From contig NW_019091614.1 in assembly GCF_001949145.1 (NCBI RefSeq), positions 282,182 to 342,080 of the forward strand: 59,899 nt of DNA, given 5' to 3'. The translations under genes were made by a program, and so were the position numbers. Source of the stretch: Acanthaster planci (Eukaryota; Echinodermata; Asteroidea; Valvatida; Acanthasteridae). Each line of letters starts with the position of its first letter. The first letter of the stretch is position 1. Below are positions 1 through 11,966 of the stretch, piece by piece. The notes under the pieces were generated by a model, which saw only the letters and a program-made list of their open reading frames with translations, did not search any database and was not told where the DNA came from.

Positions 1-62
1 ATGATATCAACTTCAGTTTTTGCATTTGTGCTTCAGAATTCTTTGGTATCTGTGAAATTTAC

Positions 63-3000
63 CTGAAGCAGCAGACATGTTTGAGCCAATGGCAAAGGCC
101 TGTCTTGGGGTGCTGGCTGCATCAGAGCACTCACTCAGAAGCTGAAGGTACTGGAGTGTTTCAGAACATTGAGGATCACTGAGGAAGTTTAAAAAAAATA
201 AAATAAAATTAATCAACAACCAAAACTGAAACAAAAATCTCTGACCTTGGATGCACACACTGTCAAGTACTTCAAAACCTAGGAGATCTTTCTTTATACA
301 AGTTTCTGTATCAAAGTGCGCTTCACCTATGATATTCTTTGTGCTTGATTTCTTCCTACAAAAATCTGGACATTGTAAACCTTCCCCAGTTTGCGTCTGT
401 GAGATTGTAAGTGGATTTGCTTTGGATGATGTGCAGTTTCAGAGCCTGTCGCAAATGTTTGCTAAAGTTTTACCTTTCGGCTTTAGCTTTTCTTGAAGAG
501 GGGTTTGAAGTTGGAGATTCCAAGGAATAGACAGCCTTCTCCAAGAGATGCTCTCTATAAGCCTGGCTGACAAAGGACAGTGGATCAGCTATGATGGAAG
601 ACAATAAAGTCAATCTATTAGTAATCAAAGCCATTATCCAGTATTCGAAGGTTTTCACCATCAATTGCTGACAGGAAGGCTTTCCATATTCAATTATACT
701 CAAGTGATAAACTTGTTTGTAGTCTTACTTGGATTTCCAGCAATGCTGTAGAGACTCTCTTTGGGTTGACAGGTCCAAGTGCCATACAGGAAGAAATGGT
801 AGCCCATGGGATGGAACAACCACTGCAGCGATGGCAACTCAGAACCACCAGCTCCAATGTGCCGAGCACGGCTCAGGAAATATCTCTGGAACAAACATCA
901 TGGGTGGCATTCCATCAAAAAACAGGTGTAGGAAAAAGGAATTGAAAAAAAATACATGCTACTGTTCCTCTACAATACTGATGAAGGATGCCTTCTTGAT
1001 GAAATCCATGAAATCAAGTCAATAAGCACAGTAAATCTCATGCAATGTTCACTTACCGAGAACACTTGCAGCCTGCTTCCAAGTCTGATCTTGAAGCAGA
1101 GGGCTTGAGTGACATAGATCTCAGTCAATGTAGCTGGACTGATGGTATCGCCAGTGCACTCAGCAAGGTTCATGGCACAAAGACCCATATTGATAGCATA
1201 CAAGTCACCATCCGTCAAGTAACCTGGATTAGCACACAATAAAATTAAAACTTTAGTCTATAATGTGCACTTCGAAGAAACAAGGAAAATGACTGTGAGG
1301 TGTTGTACTTTAACAGTGGTTACCCTAAGCATATATATGCAATATAATGTGGGAATAGGCCAACACGTTTTTCACACTAGAAAAATCTGAAATGTGACTT
1401 ACCAGCCATGTGAAGCTGATGGAGTTTATGGTAGACCAATGCTCCATTGCGAGCAGACGCCTTGCCATCAAGACACTTCTCTCCTTCCCTCTTCCTACGA
1501 AGACCACCGGCAAGTGTGGCCAGCCAACGACCAATCAGAAGGCGGTTTAGAACATGACGTACTAGGTTCCATGTAAGGGACGACAACAGGTCCAACCTGG
1601 AAGTTGGAAGAGGGCGTCCCAAGGCGGTTAGGCAGGTCCGTAGTTGACTGGCAGCAGCAGCAAAGTCTCCCTATAAAAGCACACATTATTTATGTTAGTG
1701 CATGGAAATCCATCTCTTTGAGACAGACATGAGGGAGTCTATTAGAACCAATTGAATCACTGAGGAAATCGACAGGGAGCCACTCACTCTGGCAAGATCT
1801 AGATCAGCCTGTTTCCTGTGTCTCCAGAAGGTTGTTGATGCCTCGCTGTGTGACTTGGTGACAGGTTCTCCAAATATGAAGACACCTGCTAAGAAGCCTA
1901 TGACAACCGCTGCATTGATGAACCACACCAGACAAGATGACAACAGCCACTGAAACCATGTCTGTTCAATGGTCTCTGTATTTCACAGAAAAAAAATTCA
2001 ATTCCACTTTTAAAAAGCCAATTCCTCAAACCAAAAATAAATTCAGCAACGATATTTATACAAATTACGTTTTTGAAATTTACCACGTGCAGATCTCCAT
2101 ACCTTCTTCGGCAAGAATGGTGCGCCCATGTCCATGCGGTCTGTCAAAAGTACTTGTAGAAGACCCAGCCGGGTCAAACAAGAACCCCAGGGGATTCAAG
2201 GCAAGGAAACAGAACATGAAGACACAGAGAGCCAAACGGGTTCGGTCCAGCAGACCGCTGGGGCTGAGAGGCTCAGTCTTGAAGTCGTCCTCCTCGCTGT
2301 AGGGGAAGTTCTGTTCCATGGCTTCTTCTTCACACATGTCCGGGCTGCTTACATCTGACGTACTGCTGATGGGACTGCGGAGTGGTGAGCTGGTATCAGA
2401 AGGAGGTGGAGTCATTGGTTCAGTCTTCACTTTGATGGAGTCACTCACTGTATTTGAAGGCAAAGAATATTTCAGACTCTTCAAAAAGATAGTCATATAT
2501 GGCATATCTTGAACTTTATGAAAGTGTTAACGGAACGAAGGAAGTTATTATTGCATAAATTTTCCAGTAAATTAAAAAAAAAAACAAGGTGGGATTTTGG
2601 TAGCTGCTGGAAAGAAATGAACTTACAGAGTGTGTTAGATGGATTGGTTTTCTCTGCTTGAACCCTCAGCACCATGTTCTCTTGTTTCAGCTTGTTGACG
2701 GTGTTGCGTAGGAACTTGATGTGATCTATAGCCTTCTGAAGAATGCCCGATTTCTGGATCTAGATATCAAAAAGGTAATGAAAACCACTTTTAAACTACT
2801 TAAATGCTGCTTCTAAATCATTAGAACAAAAGCTGCTGTAATCTCCAAAACCAGTATCAAATGGCTAGATGAAACTAACCTTTGCATCATGTCCAACCAC
2901 CATCTGTTTGAGCTCTTGTATTTTAGAGTTGATGCTGGAACGATAACGCTTCTCAATGGCATTGTGCGCTGTCCTCTTCTCTCCCTTCTTGGGGGGTGGA

Positions 3001-6000
3001 GCTTCGGCACGGGTTGAGGTCAGTCTGCTGATAGGCAGTTTGTCATTGTCCACCACCATGGGAATGCTTGTGATGACTGCACCATCATCATTGATGTGGA
3101 CCGAAGCACTTGTAACAGAGACGACCGGTACACACTTGGTGGATTCAGCTTTGATGATCTGAGTCGGAACAACAACCTGTAAAGGTACACAGCTTTCAAC
3201 TTAAGGCCACGAAAAACACTGCAGTCCTTATACAGTAACAGCCACAAAACAACATCGACCCTAAATCTGTTTTCAGTTTTCCAACTGAAGCTACACAATT
3301 GCAGGGAACCTGTAACTCCTCATTCAACACATTACCGAAAATACAAACTTATGGCACTGACACATTTTGTTATCTGTTGGCTTGAAAAAAGAAAGAAAGA
3401 AAGAAGTGGTATGTTTTATCTACTTTCTAAATTCAATCATTCTTGAAACACTCAACTGGTGATTATACAATGCTGTTAAGCATGTACAGTATTCAATCTG
3501 ACAGGCACTTGTCACAAAAATCACCACCAAATAACAAAATGTAACCCCAGGGCTCGAAATTAACGGGCGCAGGTAGCTAAAATGTGCCCGCTGGCCTCAG
3601 AAATGCGCCCGTAAATCATAATGACGGGTGCAAGTACTTACGCCCGTTTGATTCCATGTACCTGAACATATTTACCGTTTGTTTCTACTTTTGTCATGAA
3701 ACATACTTGAACTTTTTATTTCCCTCGGATCAGCCTTGTACGGATCCATAACACGGGAAAATTTTGTTTACGATGTCACAGAGCGCACGCCGCAGCCTCA
3801 CATGTACCTGCAGCCAGTGTCACGACTGTATGGAAACTGGCCCCTCGTGCGTAAATTCAAGCCAAATGGATTCGGCTTAGACTTTAGTTTCGCTGGTTTT
3901 AGTCATGCACCAAAATAGCTGGAACCAGCGAAACCAAAGTCTCAGCCTAATCTTCTCGTTTCAAACACTCGATTGCAGCAGTTAGTTCCCTTTTACGTCT
4001 GTGTGCATATGCATGTTATAACAACAAAAGCAACAGCAAGGACCAGGGTCTTTCCTTTATTTCTTGAACATATGTCTTTAATATTGTATTGGGAGCTACT
4101 TGCTCCCATAAGTGACAAATTCAGTTGTCTAGGGAGCAAGTACTTGCTCCTGTGATGATTACCCCAATTTCAAGCCCTGAACCCTGCATTTTTGGTGATT
4201 TTTTTCCCCCGGTAGCATTTAGTTTAAAAAGGTAACGTGTTTTAGAAAATGGATCTATACAGAATGTTTTTCCCATTAGCCACCCCACTTCCTGAATCAT
4301 TCCAAATTCAACAGTGAACAATACTTCAATGACAAATGCTTGCACAAGAAATAAATCAAGCCCTATTCAACAGTCTAAATTAAATTGAGAGTTGCCGGAC
4401 TGATACTGCAAAATCTGGACGCACATTTGTTCTGGGATACGAACAATAAAGATTATGAAATGCAATCAATTGTCAATATTTGAACATTAACAACGTCTGA
4501 GATTCCAACCATCAAGGTTCCTGTACCCCCAGTCAACATACATTCAATTCATTTAAATGGTAAATTTACCTGTTGGTAACTCGTTGTGACTGGCTGAGCT
4601 GGCTTAGTTGGAGAGACAGCTATTTTAGGCGACTGGACTGTAAGCTGTGGGCTTGATGATGTTTGCAACACTTGTGGGGTGAGAGACAGTGACTGAATCG
4701 TTGGCGATGCCACCACTGTTTTGTTTGTCACTGTGTTACTTGTAGTTGGCACAGGAGAAGTAGCAACAGTGCTAAGGGTGCTAGGAGAGCTAGGGGTGGA
4801 TGACTGTGGCACTATCTGCTGAACAGTCAAAGGTGTTGTGGGTGAAAGTTGCTGCTGCAACTGTTGTTGCTGCTGGAGTTGAATTTGCTGTTGCTGCTGC
4901 AGCTTTTGCTGTTCTTGCAACTGGGCCTGACGCTGTGCTTGCTTTTGAAGCTGTTGCAGCAATTGCTGTATCTGCACAGTGGCCTGCTGCTGTTGTTGCT
5001 GCAGTTGGTTCTGTAGCTGCTCCTTTTCTGCCTGCTGGACCTGGAGCTGACTCTGAATCTGCTGTGTGACGACTGGCTGTACCGTCTGATTGGGGGACAC
5101 TTGCACTGGACTAAGTTGCTGTTGCTGCTGTTGATCTTGAAGCCTTGAAGCTTGAGATGTCAACAGCATGTCAAAATGTGAGTCCGGTGACAGAAAGCCA
5201 GAATCATTGATATTGGCCGATCCCAAGGAGGTATCAAGTAGAAGAGAATCATCTGGACATTCATATTTGATAACATCTGTGGAGAAAGATTATCATTGAA
5301 AAAGTGTATCAAAATAGTATCTTGCTTTGGCAAAAGTGCTCCCAGGTTTGATGTGGACTCCAGTGAAATACAGGAGGAAGTGGGACTCATAGAACAACCT
5401 GGGTTCTTATGTACTTGTACTGGAGAAACCAAGCAGTGAAGCACCATTATGAAATGGACCTTGCCTTCATGTTGCCAGAACAAAAATACAGAAATGAATA
5501 GAGATGAACAAAATACAGGGTAGGATTTCAGCAAGGTTTCCGGGCTATGATGTCTCAAGTAACAGCTCTCTCATCTAGCATTCTAAAGGCGGCTATCAAT
5601 GTACACTCTCAGCCTTTTCAAACAAGTCATCAATACCCGTTTTTCTCCTGAAATGTCACGTTTGGAGAAGTGCACAGCACTTTCCCTGAAGAAACAACAT
5701 TCCGAACAAAATTTGTGAAGTACTATAAAAAATGCAAAATTGAACTGTCACACAGGAGGCAGCGTCATTTTACTGTAGAGATACTACATGTTAAAACACA
5801 CACACACAGTGCATCCACAGACTGCAAGTAAATTCCTTGGATGTCTTTGGCAAATATCCAAAGAGAGGGGTGGTGGTCACTATTGCATGACACATTGATT
5901 AATGCCTGGAAGTATCTCTATAGGCCATTGACAGTTGGTATGATCAGATTCCCCCATTTCATATCTCCTCACCTGCCCTCTGTCAGGTCCCAGGGCCATT

Positions 6001-9000
6001 GTTTACATTTCAATAACTGGCCACCCTATTCAGGATATAATTTCCTCCGAGGTTGTTTACACTGACATGCGAGACAGCCTGGCTAGATATCTACTTGATA
6101 GGCCTTCATATACGAACATCAAAAGGCAGGGATGGGATTCTTTGTGATACTGTGAGCAACCAATAAAAGGAATGCACAAAAACGTAAAAGCTGCCCTTTG
6201 GCAGATCTCACAACTAGGTGCTATTTTTGACCCGGAACAACAATCTCTTTTTCCCCTGCCATCTTATACTAAGGAATCTTGTTTCAATGCAGTTCTGGCA
6301 ATAAATACTGGAGTCCAGTTATTCATCTTTTTATTTCAATAACTTGATGACTGCATATTCACAAGTAAGTGAACTTTTCATGATCAGGTTCTAGAGACAG
6401 ACAGCAGTTTTCACCATTTACAAGAGTGACTGTTAAGAATTCTATGATGCTGATTGGTGCTTACCGATTCAACAAGTTTTGAGTATTTGTATTTAGTCCA
6501 CACAAGCAGGTGTTCTGTTTTTGTTTCCTAGGTTTTAGCCCGGATCTCTCAAGATTTTGCACTGAAAATGGGATTTCCGGTCTCCAAAAGACATGCTGAT
6601 ATAAAGATGTTTATCCTCAGAGTACTATTAAACAGAGTTTCTCTTATTCCTAACCTCTTTTTTTCCTCTAGGCACCCTCCAGACCCCGAGGGACTCCAAA
6701 AGCCCTTTTGTTTACTGCTTGCATCATCTTAAATCTACAGGAAGTGACCAAGGTTGGATTTGACCAAGTTTGGCATGATTAGGGTTCACCCTAACATTTG
6801 ACAGTATAAATCACACAATCTTAAGGGACACTTTAAAATGCTTGGTGGCGGTAAACATACTGGTCCTTTTTACCAGTTCTGGGCATGCGCACATAGTTGT
6901 GAGCATGAGCAGTGGTGTAAAAATCACAGGTGTGTTTGCTGCCACTAGAGTCTAAAACTAAAGTCTCCAATTGGATTTGGCATGGGTGGATATATTCCAC
7001 GTCATACTTAATTAAAACTTCTGCAATAGTGTTACAGCTAATTCTTTGATGAATACATATAACCCCCCTTCCCCCACAACAGGAAATCATCTGGTATGCC
7101 CATTAACTGTTCAACGTGCAACAAATGTAGGCCAAAATAAGAGTCTAGGAAAGAATTCTATATGGACACCACTTATTTTCCCTGCAGTTACCTATTAGCC
7201 ATCTGAAAGCAGCAACATGACCTAAACGTCAAATTTAGCTGAGGAAACACAGAGGCATTCATTTGAAAAGCACTTAAAATTTTTCAGACTAGTCTCTTGG
7301 GTTTGTGCAAAGGGTGTCAAGCAGCGAATTCTTTCCTTTGTCTTCACTAAGATTACATGCTAACATGGAAAGCTGGCCAACACATACACCGTGAAACACA
7401 GGGTGCCCAAAATTCCCAGAAGATTGAAATGACACCTAAAACTATAAATTGGGGAAAAGATTGTCAACAGAATGAAAACTAATTAATCAAGTTCTGACAT
7501 AATCATTTTATGTTGAACAAAGTTCCTACATATGGTGGGCATTACTATTATTCAACTGTTTCAAGCACAAATTATTCCCCAAACAGCCAGAAAGAACTGC
7601 TTTGATTTGGGGGGAAAAAAGGCTCTTTTCAATTTGTTTTCAATCTGCTAGCCCCAAGTACAGCACAAATTTGACGTTGCCAGTCTTGTAACAATGGCTT
7701 GTTCAAGTACTTCTGTAGGAGTCGTAACATGGAGAGGAAAAAGAACTTCTTGGGAAAAAACAAAACAAAGAAGGGCTTGCAGGCTTATGTCAATGCTTAT
7801 CTGGACAATAGCTAACTGTTACCCCAAGGAACGTGTATAAAAATAAAAACAAAACAAGACCCAGAAACAGACTGAATAAGGTCATATGAGGCAGCTCCGT
7901 TTGGCTTCACAAAAATGCCATTATTCAGCTGTAAATAAACAAATTCTCCTGCAGCGGTAAAACTCCCTATGGAAAGGGTTCCACATGCATTGACCGACTG
8001 ACAACACAAACTTTCCCTTAAAATGTTGTTAACAGTTGTAAGAAAGTGGTAACATGTCCCAAAAAGTGAGCTTCTGCAAAGAAAATTCTGAAGCATTTCC
8101 TTACACAACACTTCTGGAGACAAGTCTCAGGTTTGTGCACTGAGGCATCTGGTGTTATTCGTATACGGAACTCTTTCCTTGCCGGAGTGTTGGTAACTTT
8201 GCACATGATCATAAGGGCTGGTTCATGCTCGCCGTGTTTGCACATACGCAGCGCGTAATGTGAACGCCACATTTGACGTTTGTACTTTCATGTTCTCAAG
8301 TCTTGACTGCGTGTGTGTGTCCAATAAAAGTGCGAATACGCATTCATTTGGTGCATATGCACTATCCATTACTTTCTGCAAGGGCGCGCATTTCCATTAT
8401 GTACTGCGCTTTCGTTCACGCACTGCAGACACCTCAAATAGTGAATACGCAGCAAGAATGAACCAGTGTGGCAGTCTCAGCTGTCTCCTGGTCTCAGCGG
8501 TCCCCCCTGATGTAGCCGGACATTTCAGCACGAAACACGCACGGTCTCGTTGGTCTTCTGTGCCCTTTCCTGTTGTGCGCAGAGATGGCATGACGTATTT
8601 TTACCATATTTGGTAAGGGGGACTGCTGAGACCGGGAGACAGCTGAGACCGCCACACCGGCCTTAATGTTGGCATGTTACGATAGCAGTATGCAGCCACG
8701 GTCATCAGGTCAAGATAGTGAGGACCCCATCATTACTTTTTTAAGTACAGGTACACTACAGTCAGACTACCGTAGTCCTACTTTAACCACCAAATACATT
8801 GTACATTCCTCCACCACGTCCATGGTAACAACTTTGCTTACTTCTGAATTAAACTTACAAAAAACAGACATATGCAGTAAAATAATTTTAAGCATAAAAA
8901 TGTTCAATTGGTAATCGAATCATTGTAGGGCCTAGGCTACAAATGAGCCCTAATGTTACCACTTACACTATCAGTGTCATGACTGTAACGTAGGCTCGCA

Positions 9001-9234
9001 TCCATATCTGCATCACGCGTCACGATCGACTTAATCGGCGCATGATCGGCGGAGCTTTGCATCGATAAACAAACTGTGTTCCCGCCCCAAACTGAGCCAA
9101 GAAAAGCAAGAAAAAAATCACATACCGTCAATATCGTCGAGGAGAACATCGCTACCACCCGGAGACTGTAAATTTGGGTCTAGATCCCCTAAAGGATCTG
9201 ACGAAAACAGCCACTGTTGCAGCTGATCCGCCAT
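63..9234 (-). CDS. SREBF: Sterol regulatory element-binding protein (SREBP), partial at the C-terminus
   Basis: Membrane-bound bHLH-zip transcription factor of the ER that is released by Golgi proteolysis to switch on sterol and fatty-acid synthesis genes. Coding exons read on the minus strand: 9234-9126, 5276-4570, 3176-2880, 2759-2627, 2447-2103, 1975-1788, 1670-1403, 1223-1057, 885-729, 588-474, 178-63. All boundaries are GT-AG and all phases join, giving 867 residues before the left edge; the family is about 1,100-1,150 long. Order seen: acidic N-terminus starting [10 protein letters not shown]; Gln-rich region about 90-180; bHLH about 340-395 with the SREBP-specific Tyr (RYRSSIN, Y350); leucine zipper to about 415; VKTE plus TPPPSD degron about 422-435; DRTRLALC and first membrane span with Asn-Pro at 500-501; lumenal loop with RTIL at 524-527; second span about 541-562; then the [14 protein letters not shown] regulatory domain that binds SCAP. 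The start is the first ATG, followed at once by the acidic activation segment. The last visible exon ends in phase 1 with a good donor, so more exons lie beyond base 1. Identification is firm; SREBP-1 versus SREBP-2 is not meaningful in an invertebrate. Confidence 0.96.
2103..2447 (-). other. SREBP exon 5: SUMO/degron segment, first membrane span and protease sites
   Basis: This exon carries most of the control sites of SREBP. In order: VKTE (SUMO consensus, K423), [10 protein letters not shown] (the Cdc4/FBW7 phosphodegron type known from vertebrate SREBPs), a second FKTE, then DRTRLALC at the membrane face, where site-2 protease cuts vertebrate SREBPs between Leu and Cys (489/490 here). The span holds the Asn-Pro pair needed by site-2 protease. 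The lumenal loop holds RTIL, matching the RxxL rule of site-1 protease. Functions come from vertebrate homologues; the motifs are read directly. Confidence 0.85.
3548..4179 (+). mobile_element. Dispersed repeat A, copy 1 (CAGGG-ended element)
   Basis: Starts CAGGGCTCGAAATT and ends AATTTCAAGCCCTG, so the ends are inverted repeats. It is flanked on both sides by AACCC. About 500 bases are a reverse-complement match to 50734-51413 in ABCE1, including GGGAGCAAGTACTTGCTCC and TTTGTTTCTACTTTTGTCAT. An internal palindrome (about 3869-3950) pairs GCTTAGACTTTAGTTTCGCTGG with CCAGCGAAACCAAAGTCT. Compared with copy 2 it has about 110 extra bases just after the left end. No transposase frame. The CAGGG ends recall hAT elements, but the clear direct repeat is only 5 bp. 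Confidence 0.75.
4570..5276 (-). other. SREBP exon 2: Gln-rich activation region
   Basis: A 707-base exon linking the acidic N-terminus to the bHLH exon. It begins with an acidic/hydrophobic stretch ([15 protein letters not shown]), then a long Gln-rich tract with runs of five to six Q from CAG/CAA codons (plus strand about 4840-5130), then a Ser/Thr/Pro/Val-rich segment. Mixed CAA and CAG use suggests an old tract, not a fresh CAG expansion. The open frame on the opposite strand is a shadow of the repeats. Confidence 0.85.
8218..8466. mobile_element. MITE, CTGGTTCAT family, copy 1
   Basis: Begins CTGGTTCATGCTCGC and ends GCAAGAATGAACCAG, giving about 15 bp of terminal inverted repeat around a 249-bp element in SREBP intron 1. 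Ends resemble those at 16981-17164. No coding capacity. It overlaps by four bases the next inverted-repeat element, suggesting one inserted into or beside the other. Confidence 0.6.
8463..8660. mobile_element. Inverted-repeat element with 46-bp arms
   Basis: The arm 8463-8508 (CCAGTGTGGCAGTCTCAGCT...) is matched in reverse complement by 8615-8660 (...AGCTGAGACCGCCACACCGG) with only a few mismatches; about 106 bases lie between. Typical of a small foldback MITE. No clear target-site duplication was found. Confidence 0.75.
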
Positions 9235-9420
9235 GGTTTCAACTAATTCACCACTTTTCCCTTTGCTTTACCATGTACACGCGCACGGTGAATCATACTA
9301 CGCAAACTGCCCAGAAAAACAGAGTGAGACCACGAGAATCGGACCAATCAGATCGTGCGCTGTCATCGTACGATTTTGCGTCATGTGTTTAACAACAATA
9401 TGCAAATTATTGTTGTATTA
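9235..9420 (-). promoter_or_regulatory. Probable SREBP promoter / 5' leader
   Basis: The stretch upstream of the SREBP start (reading leftward) is locally CpG-rich and has a CCAAT box core at 9344-9348 (ATTGG on the gene strand), about 110 bases before the ATG. NF-Y boxes are common in SREBP promoters. I did not find a convincing sterol regulatory element. No cap site can be read. Confidence 0.4.
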
Positions 9421-10680
9421 GGCAATGGGGCAGGGCTACGGGGTGCTGAACGCTTGCATCATGCACACGAGGTGGCGCTTGTCAGCATTTTGTATCCCCA
9501 GCACCTGCACCACGTACGCTGCATGCATCCGTCGGGCCAAGCAGCTGAATGACCCAGTTATTTAGCATGGTTAAAATAACACATTTTGGGTTTACGAGAA
9601 GGAACGAACGCGCATTATGTATGAACGATTTACTTCAAGCTGAAAATTGCTACACTACCACTGTTGTGTTAAATGCAAATAACGGTGTGGATTCTTCCCC
9701 CCGCACTTTGACATATTGGAACGGGCTTCCCAAATAATTTGTGGAGGCTTTCCATACCTTCGGAGTTGAAGTAAATACTAGCAAATAGGTCTCCAGTGAC
9801 AAACCAGCCTGACCATTAATGTGCCTGGGTCTTCAAGTAAAATTATGAAGTTGGAGCATTAAATTTTAGATACAAATAATAATGTCTAAAAAGAGGAAAG
9901 TTCGAACATGTAAGTATTTGTGAGTGAATATAAATAACTTTTGATCCATATACACCTTGAAACTCGAGTCCACAGAATGTGCTGTGATCCCCAACATTAT
10001 TATCATTGTTCAAAAATATCAAAACATAATTTTGTTACTAACAAATTATAAACTCTCACTCGAATAAATCCAGATGTGTTGCCAAATTTCTGATAGATGG
10101 CTGGCATACAAAAACAATAATGTGATTTGGGGTATTCAAATGTAGCACTGAAGTTGGGCCAAATATATCAGGTCAATATCAAAATCAGTTTGACTGAGTT
10201 TTGTGGCAACTTCTAGTTTGCAAAATTAAGGCTATTTCTTCTCCTTTGAGCCCCCCCCCCAGAAAAGGATTTTCTTTTATTTCAAATTTTCTCCGTGTAT
10301 GGCTAGGCAGAGCGCGCGCGACGAGTCAACTCCATCCACTGATTCCGAAGTCTGGAACCATTCCATTATACAACGTTGATGCATAGGGCGTCATGTGGGT
10401 GTACACAGCCAAAAATTTATCCTAAGAATGCAATTCAATTGTTTTCGATTGTGTCTTTAATTAAAAATACCTGATTACTACCACATCCATTTTTGATTGC
10501 ACAAGACATTTATTTCATGCAAAACTGACACATTTCAAAAATAAAATATCACCAAAATGTCGCCCTTCAAAACGTAAAACTCATGGTGATGTAATCGTTA
10601 TATTTAGACGGACATTTGTTATGTAAACACAGTACCTTGTGAGAACTGTTGTGTGAACGTCGAAGTTGTTTTCCAGAATA
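9421..10680. other. Spacer between SREBP and the SQSTM1 5' end
   Basis: Divergent intergenic DNA. It holds a C run near 10251-10260 and AT-rich filler. No coding exon was found. Part of it must carry the SQSTM1 promoter, but I could not find a convincing antioxidant-response or CLEAR box. Confidence 0.5.
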
Positions 10681-10689
10681 TTCGTGAGT

Positions 10690-10804
10690 GTCTTTAAAAA
10701 CAGCATCTTTCCCCAGTCTCGTATCATTTCCGATTTCAACAGACACCAGCAACCATCACTGAGATTTTCTGCAGGACGATTACCGTTGTTTTGTTCGAGG
10801 AAAT
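10690..10804 (+). other. Possible non-coding first exon of SQSTM1
   Basis: A good donor, AAAT|GTAAGT at 10805, follows a stretch without an obvious coding frame. The first coding exon has its own acceptor (CTCTACAG, ending 11940) 26 bases before the ATG, so an upstream non-coding exon is required and this is the best candidate. The left limit is a guess. Confidence 0.35.
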
Positions 10805-11966
10805 GTAAGTTCTTGATCCGATTGATGCACCTTCATAATAACCAACTCACTCGAGTCTTAATGTTCAGTGCAGAGCTGTACATGTACATCTCGTTGGGTC
10901 ATGTGCAAAGTAATGCGAGAAAAAGTTCCATACACGGACATCACTGGACACCCTGTGCACAAACCCCATGAGACTGATCTGTTTTCTGAGTAAACACTTA
11001 AGTATGTTCCTTGCTTAATTTGACATTGTAGGACATGTAAGACATATCAACTGATGGCTCATATGTCGTGTATGTCACTGCAAGGAAAAATTAGTGATGT
11101 CCATATACAGAACTCTTAAGTTACTGAGTATTTTCCTACCTCCACGGGTCTAGTCATAGAGACATTTTTTTCAAGTAAACACATTTTTTTTTCTAAAATC
11201 TGTAATGCAGATGGGTTTATTCACTGTGTTTTATGTTGTATTTTGTTAGAATTTAAGCCATGTTAAAAGTGGTCATAGTGCAATTTCACTGCAAATGTTC
11301 TTTGAAGTCTGACAAACCAAGCTTTTGCTTACTACCACAAGTAAGCAAGTTATACACAAACCTGTCTGCCAAATTGTGATGCTTAACGAGTTTGACCAAA
11401 AGTATTTCTGTATTTGTATTAGTTGTAACAATCAAGCACATGGTTTTTACAAACTAGTGGCATTTTATGTGACCTAAAGTTGCAGTGTGTGTATTTTTGA
11501 AAAAGATTGTGTCCTAACTCTGGGATGTATATAAAAAGAACAAACGGAGAAAAGGAAAGCAAAGTGTGTCAGGTCTGTGGTGCCAGAATGTGCGTAAATG
11601 ACCAATTTGATACCCACTTGCTGAATGCATTGTAAACTTCAACAAACCTTTATTGTCTAGATAGGAAGCTGCAAGATACTATTCATGATACAAAATAAGA
11701 TCATAGAAAAGTTTTTACATAGCATGCATGGAATATAAATTGAATGTGCTGCAGTACTTAATCTGTTAATCAGAGTGAAATATTTCTTAACAGGTTACAT
11801 AGCTGACCAAATTTGAGAGTTATTTTTCCATGCCTTGAAAGGCATCAAAATCAGATGTTAAGCTTCATTTGCTGTGCAAAATTCATGTTAATTGCATAAA
11901 TCAATTTCTAAATATTCTGTTTATTACTTTGCCTCTACAGACAAGTGCAGAACGTGAAACCTGAAC

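Larger units (their letters stand above)
5277..9125 (-). other. SREBP intron 1 (3.85 kb)
   Basis: Longest SREBP intron. The donor at 9125-9124 reads GTATGT; the acceptor ends at 5277. It holds a short CA run near 5798-5808 and two adjoining inverted-repeat elements at 8218-8466 and 8463-8660, listed separately. I see no coding exon or RNA gene in the rest. Confidence 0.7.

Noticed and set aside
4800-5069. Ala/Val-rich open frame on the plus strand
   Set aside because: It is the antisense shadow of the SREBP Gln codons; repeats of CAG/CAA keep several frames open.
9344-9348. Shared bidirectional promoter for SREBP and SQSTM1
   Set aside because: The candidate SQSTM1 first exon is about 1.4 kb away from the SREBP start, too far for a single compact bidirectional promoter to be claimed.
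10191-10330. Antioxidant-response element for SQSTM1 (TGACTGAGT at 10191; GACGAGTCA near 10319)
   Set aside because: Neither keeps the TGACNNNGC core needed for NRF2 binding.
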